Below are positions 61,871-64,000 of a stretch of DNA of 64,000 nt, piece by piece (positions within the stretch are counted from its first letter, which is position 1; each line of letters starts with the position of its first letter). The translations under genes and the position numbers were made by a program. The notes below the pieces were generated by a model. It was not told where the DNA came from. It saw only the letters and a program-made list of their open reading frames with translations, and did not search any database. The stretch is from Anaspis maculata (Eukaryota; Arthropoda; Insecta; Coleoptera; Scraptiidae). The stretch covers positions 125,119,050-125,183,049 of the forward strand of contig OX421961.1 in assembly GCA_949128115.1 (NCBI GenBank), read 5' to 3'.

Positions 61871-64000
61871 CACAAGATTTTTCATAAAAATCCACGAAAA
61901 AATGCTGTTCAGATCTAAATTTGCCAGTTTAAGCTTTTTGGCTGCAAGGAATCCAAAATTTCGATCTAATCCAAAACTGTTTTTTCAAAAATCAGCGCTG
62001 GACTAGCCCAGAATGCATGGCCCATTGTATTATCGCAAGACAACTCTCGCGCCAAAATAGCTCTTTAAATGCAGGAGGGACACTTTTATCGTCGTGATGA
62101 GCTAGAATATTCAAACAGGTCCGGATTTGTTGTTTCAAACGAAAATCACGAAAACGCGAGGGCTTTTTCAAATTGTAAGACAGGCGAAATGTTCAATTTC
62201 ACTGCTGGAGGAACACCTTCTTGCCGACTTTATAGTTTATGGTCGAGAAGAACTGTGGGGGAGGGGCACCCATTCGTCAAACAGATTTCGGAGAAAAAGT
62301 GAGTCAGACGCGTCAAATTTCCTCTGGCAATTGGCCAGCGCTTTTGTGAACGATTGAACATGTCAAGCGTCGAAATACGATCCGAGTACCGCGGGGAAGT
62401 GCATTCGTCGTCTGGAGAGTGGAGACCGAAACCCTCCGGCGAAATTTCGGATGACAATTTAGAAATTAATCAATCGAAATGCAGGTGCGCCCGCAGAAGT
62501 GTCGGAACGTATTGGAAAAACGTGATGCCGCTGCTCGCAATGTAAACAACACCGACCCTTTGCCCTGTTCCAGCCAAAAAGCCGCTGGTAGCCTTGCTGA
62601 ATTTATGTTCAAACGGTCAAGATCCCAGGCTCGATTTTTCAAAAGAAACTCCCTTCCACTCAAGATTATCCTCAAGGGTGCTAATGCATCGCGTAATCGC
62701 TTTACAAGTTGCTTTGGAATATAACTTGGGAAAATAGACGATAATATTTAGTATTTATGTCTCTTTTTACGCCCTTGCCACAGAACCCTTGCAATAGTTT
62801 CTTTCGTCTTTTACTGCGAAAGCATTTCGTAAAAGCTGTCCACAGTTTACAATGCAGTATTTTCTAAAAATGGCTCTTCCACTCTGTTAAAAATTTCTTC
62901 AGTACTTTGTCGCTTTCCTTGTGAAGCACCCTGTATAAATACAGCGAATATTGTGTAATAAACCCCACGTTTGGACAAGAATTAGTTGTTGTTTGCCCTG
63001 GTGATTTTTTTTCCAAACGAAAACAGCAAAATGATTAGTCTTTTCTCTGGCGAGAATTCCAAATTCCTGTGTGCTTCAATGTGGAACAGAATCTACCTAA
63101 AGTGTAATTACAATGTGTAAAGCATCGTAATAATAAACCAAAATTTAGTTGACTCACGCGTACGTTTATACATTTTTTCAGCGCTGCGATTAAAAATTAC
63201 TAACATTTTTTCCAAGAACATTACCCGCACGCGAACAACGAAGCTTCTGTAGAATTGTTATGAAAAATTGATGAATCAATGATTGCACATTGATGTCGAT
63301 TCTTGTTGCAATAAAACTCTAATTGCGGTTTTATTATATGCACCGGAAATGGGCAGCTAATCTAAATTGGCCGCTATTGTACAATCATTCACATTATTAA
63401 CTCTTAGCTTTTTCTATACCTTGGACTTACACTAGACTTATTCATACGAGCCAATTGTTTCTTTATTGAAGTTTAATGTCCCGGCGTCTGAAATTTCTGA
63501 TTCATGAAGTCAACAGGGTTGGTATGTATCTACCTGCCATTTGAAATGTTTCCTTATAGGCAGGTGGCGCCAGTGTTGTCAACTTAAGGCTGGCGTGAGA
63601 TACTTGATGTGTTGCATTTTTGGTTTTGCGGATGCAAATAAGCTTAAGAAAAATGGTTCTCACGCGTAGCTACATATGAAAATGAGCCCATTTCTCCAGC
63701 TTTGTATGTCCCTGAAGATCAAAATTATTTTCGGTGATTCAACTATGAAAATTCAAGTTTAGGAACTGACCTACTCAACATCCGTCCCTAACATGAATTT
63801 ACTATGTTATCAGGCGATGACTCCAGTTGTCAACAGTATCAACAAAAATGTCGATTCTTCATCGATAAGACTTGAAAAGTACGTCACTTTGGAGTTTGGG
63901 TCGCTTATAAACCTAGGTTAGGTTGGCTCCTGTCAAATAAATTTGACACTTGCAAGACAGGGATAGGATGCAGTGTTGCCAGATGATCAAAAGAATTACT
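61871..64000. other. VAT-1-like intron 1, distal part to the window edge
   Basis: A solo GAAGCACCCTGTATAAATAC end lies at about 62922-62942. No further VAT-1 exon, other gene or long repeat is recognised up to 64000. Confidence 0.45.

Overview
This is a piece of an arthropod, almost certainly insect, nuclear genome. Long AT-rich stretches packed with fold-back DNA elements surround short, GC-richer exons with canonical GT-AG introns. I cannot fix the insect order from the sequence alone. Three host genes are present, all on the + strand. (1) 1667-4826 holds the last four exons of DLST, the E2 dihydrolipoyl succinyltransferase of the 2-oxoglutarate dehydrogenase complex; its 5' exons lie to the left of the window. 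(2) 16348-46645 holds a complete retinoblastoma-family pocket-protein gene (Rbf/p107/p130 type). It has eleven exons whose phases join into 932 codons, and about 28 of its 30 kb is intron. (3) 56150-56418 holds the first coding exon of a VAT-1-like quinone oxidoreductase; the rest lies beyond the right edge.

The space between and inside these genes is mobile DNA. From 5.2 to 15.4 kb there are several near-complete palindromes, the largest being 2.6 kb at 12751-15356. Most of them end in TACAGG(G)TG...CA(C)CCTGTA. Composite repeats made of a (GTCY)n microsatellite, a common body and a 118-bp tandem repeat recur at 1-640, 10.0-11.7 kb and 19.2-20.3 kb; their layout is like that of Helentron-derived DINE-1/HINE elements. 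The 9.2-kb Rbf intron 4 holds more fold-backs and a decayed Tc1/mariner element (24074-25958).

The 14.6-kb Rbf intron 8 is a nested set of insertions. An old long-terminal-inverted-repeat element (arms near 31.7-32.2 kb and 42.6-43.8 kb) was split by a BEL/Pao retrotransposon on the minus strand (32207-42222). The BEL copy has 560-bp LTRs that differ at one base that I can see, a 5-bp AGTTA target duplication and a tRNA-Tyr primer site. Its gag-pol frame was itself cut by a 2904-bp non-coding insert (36618-39521) with TG...CA ends and a GTAC duplication; this looks like a large solo LTR. The insert carries a GC-rich degenerate short tandem repeat.

Regulatory points: about 420 bp upstream of the Rbf ATG is an exact E2F-type site (TTTTGGCGCC) close to CRE-like, CCAAT and E-box motifs, fitting E2F/Rb feedback. 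Rbf intron 9 contains a phase-compatible terminal exon with its own AATAAA that would give an isoform lacking the C-terminal domain. I found no rRNA, tRNA, CRISPR array or prokaryotic feature. Coordinates of repeats without clear ends are approximate.
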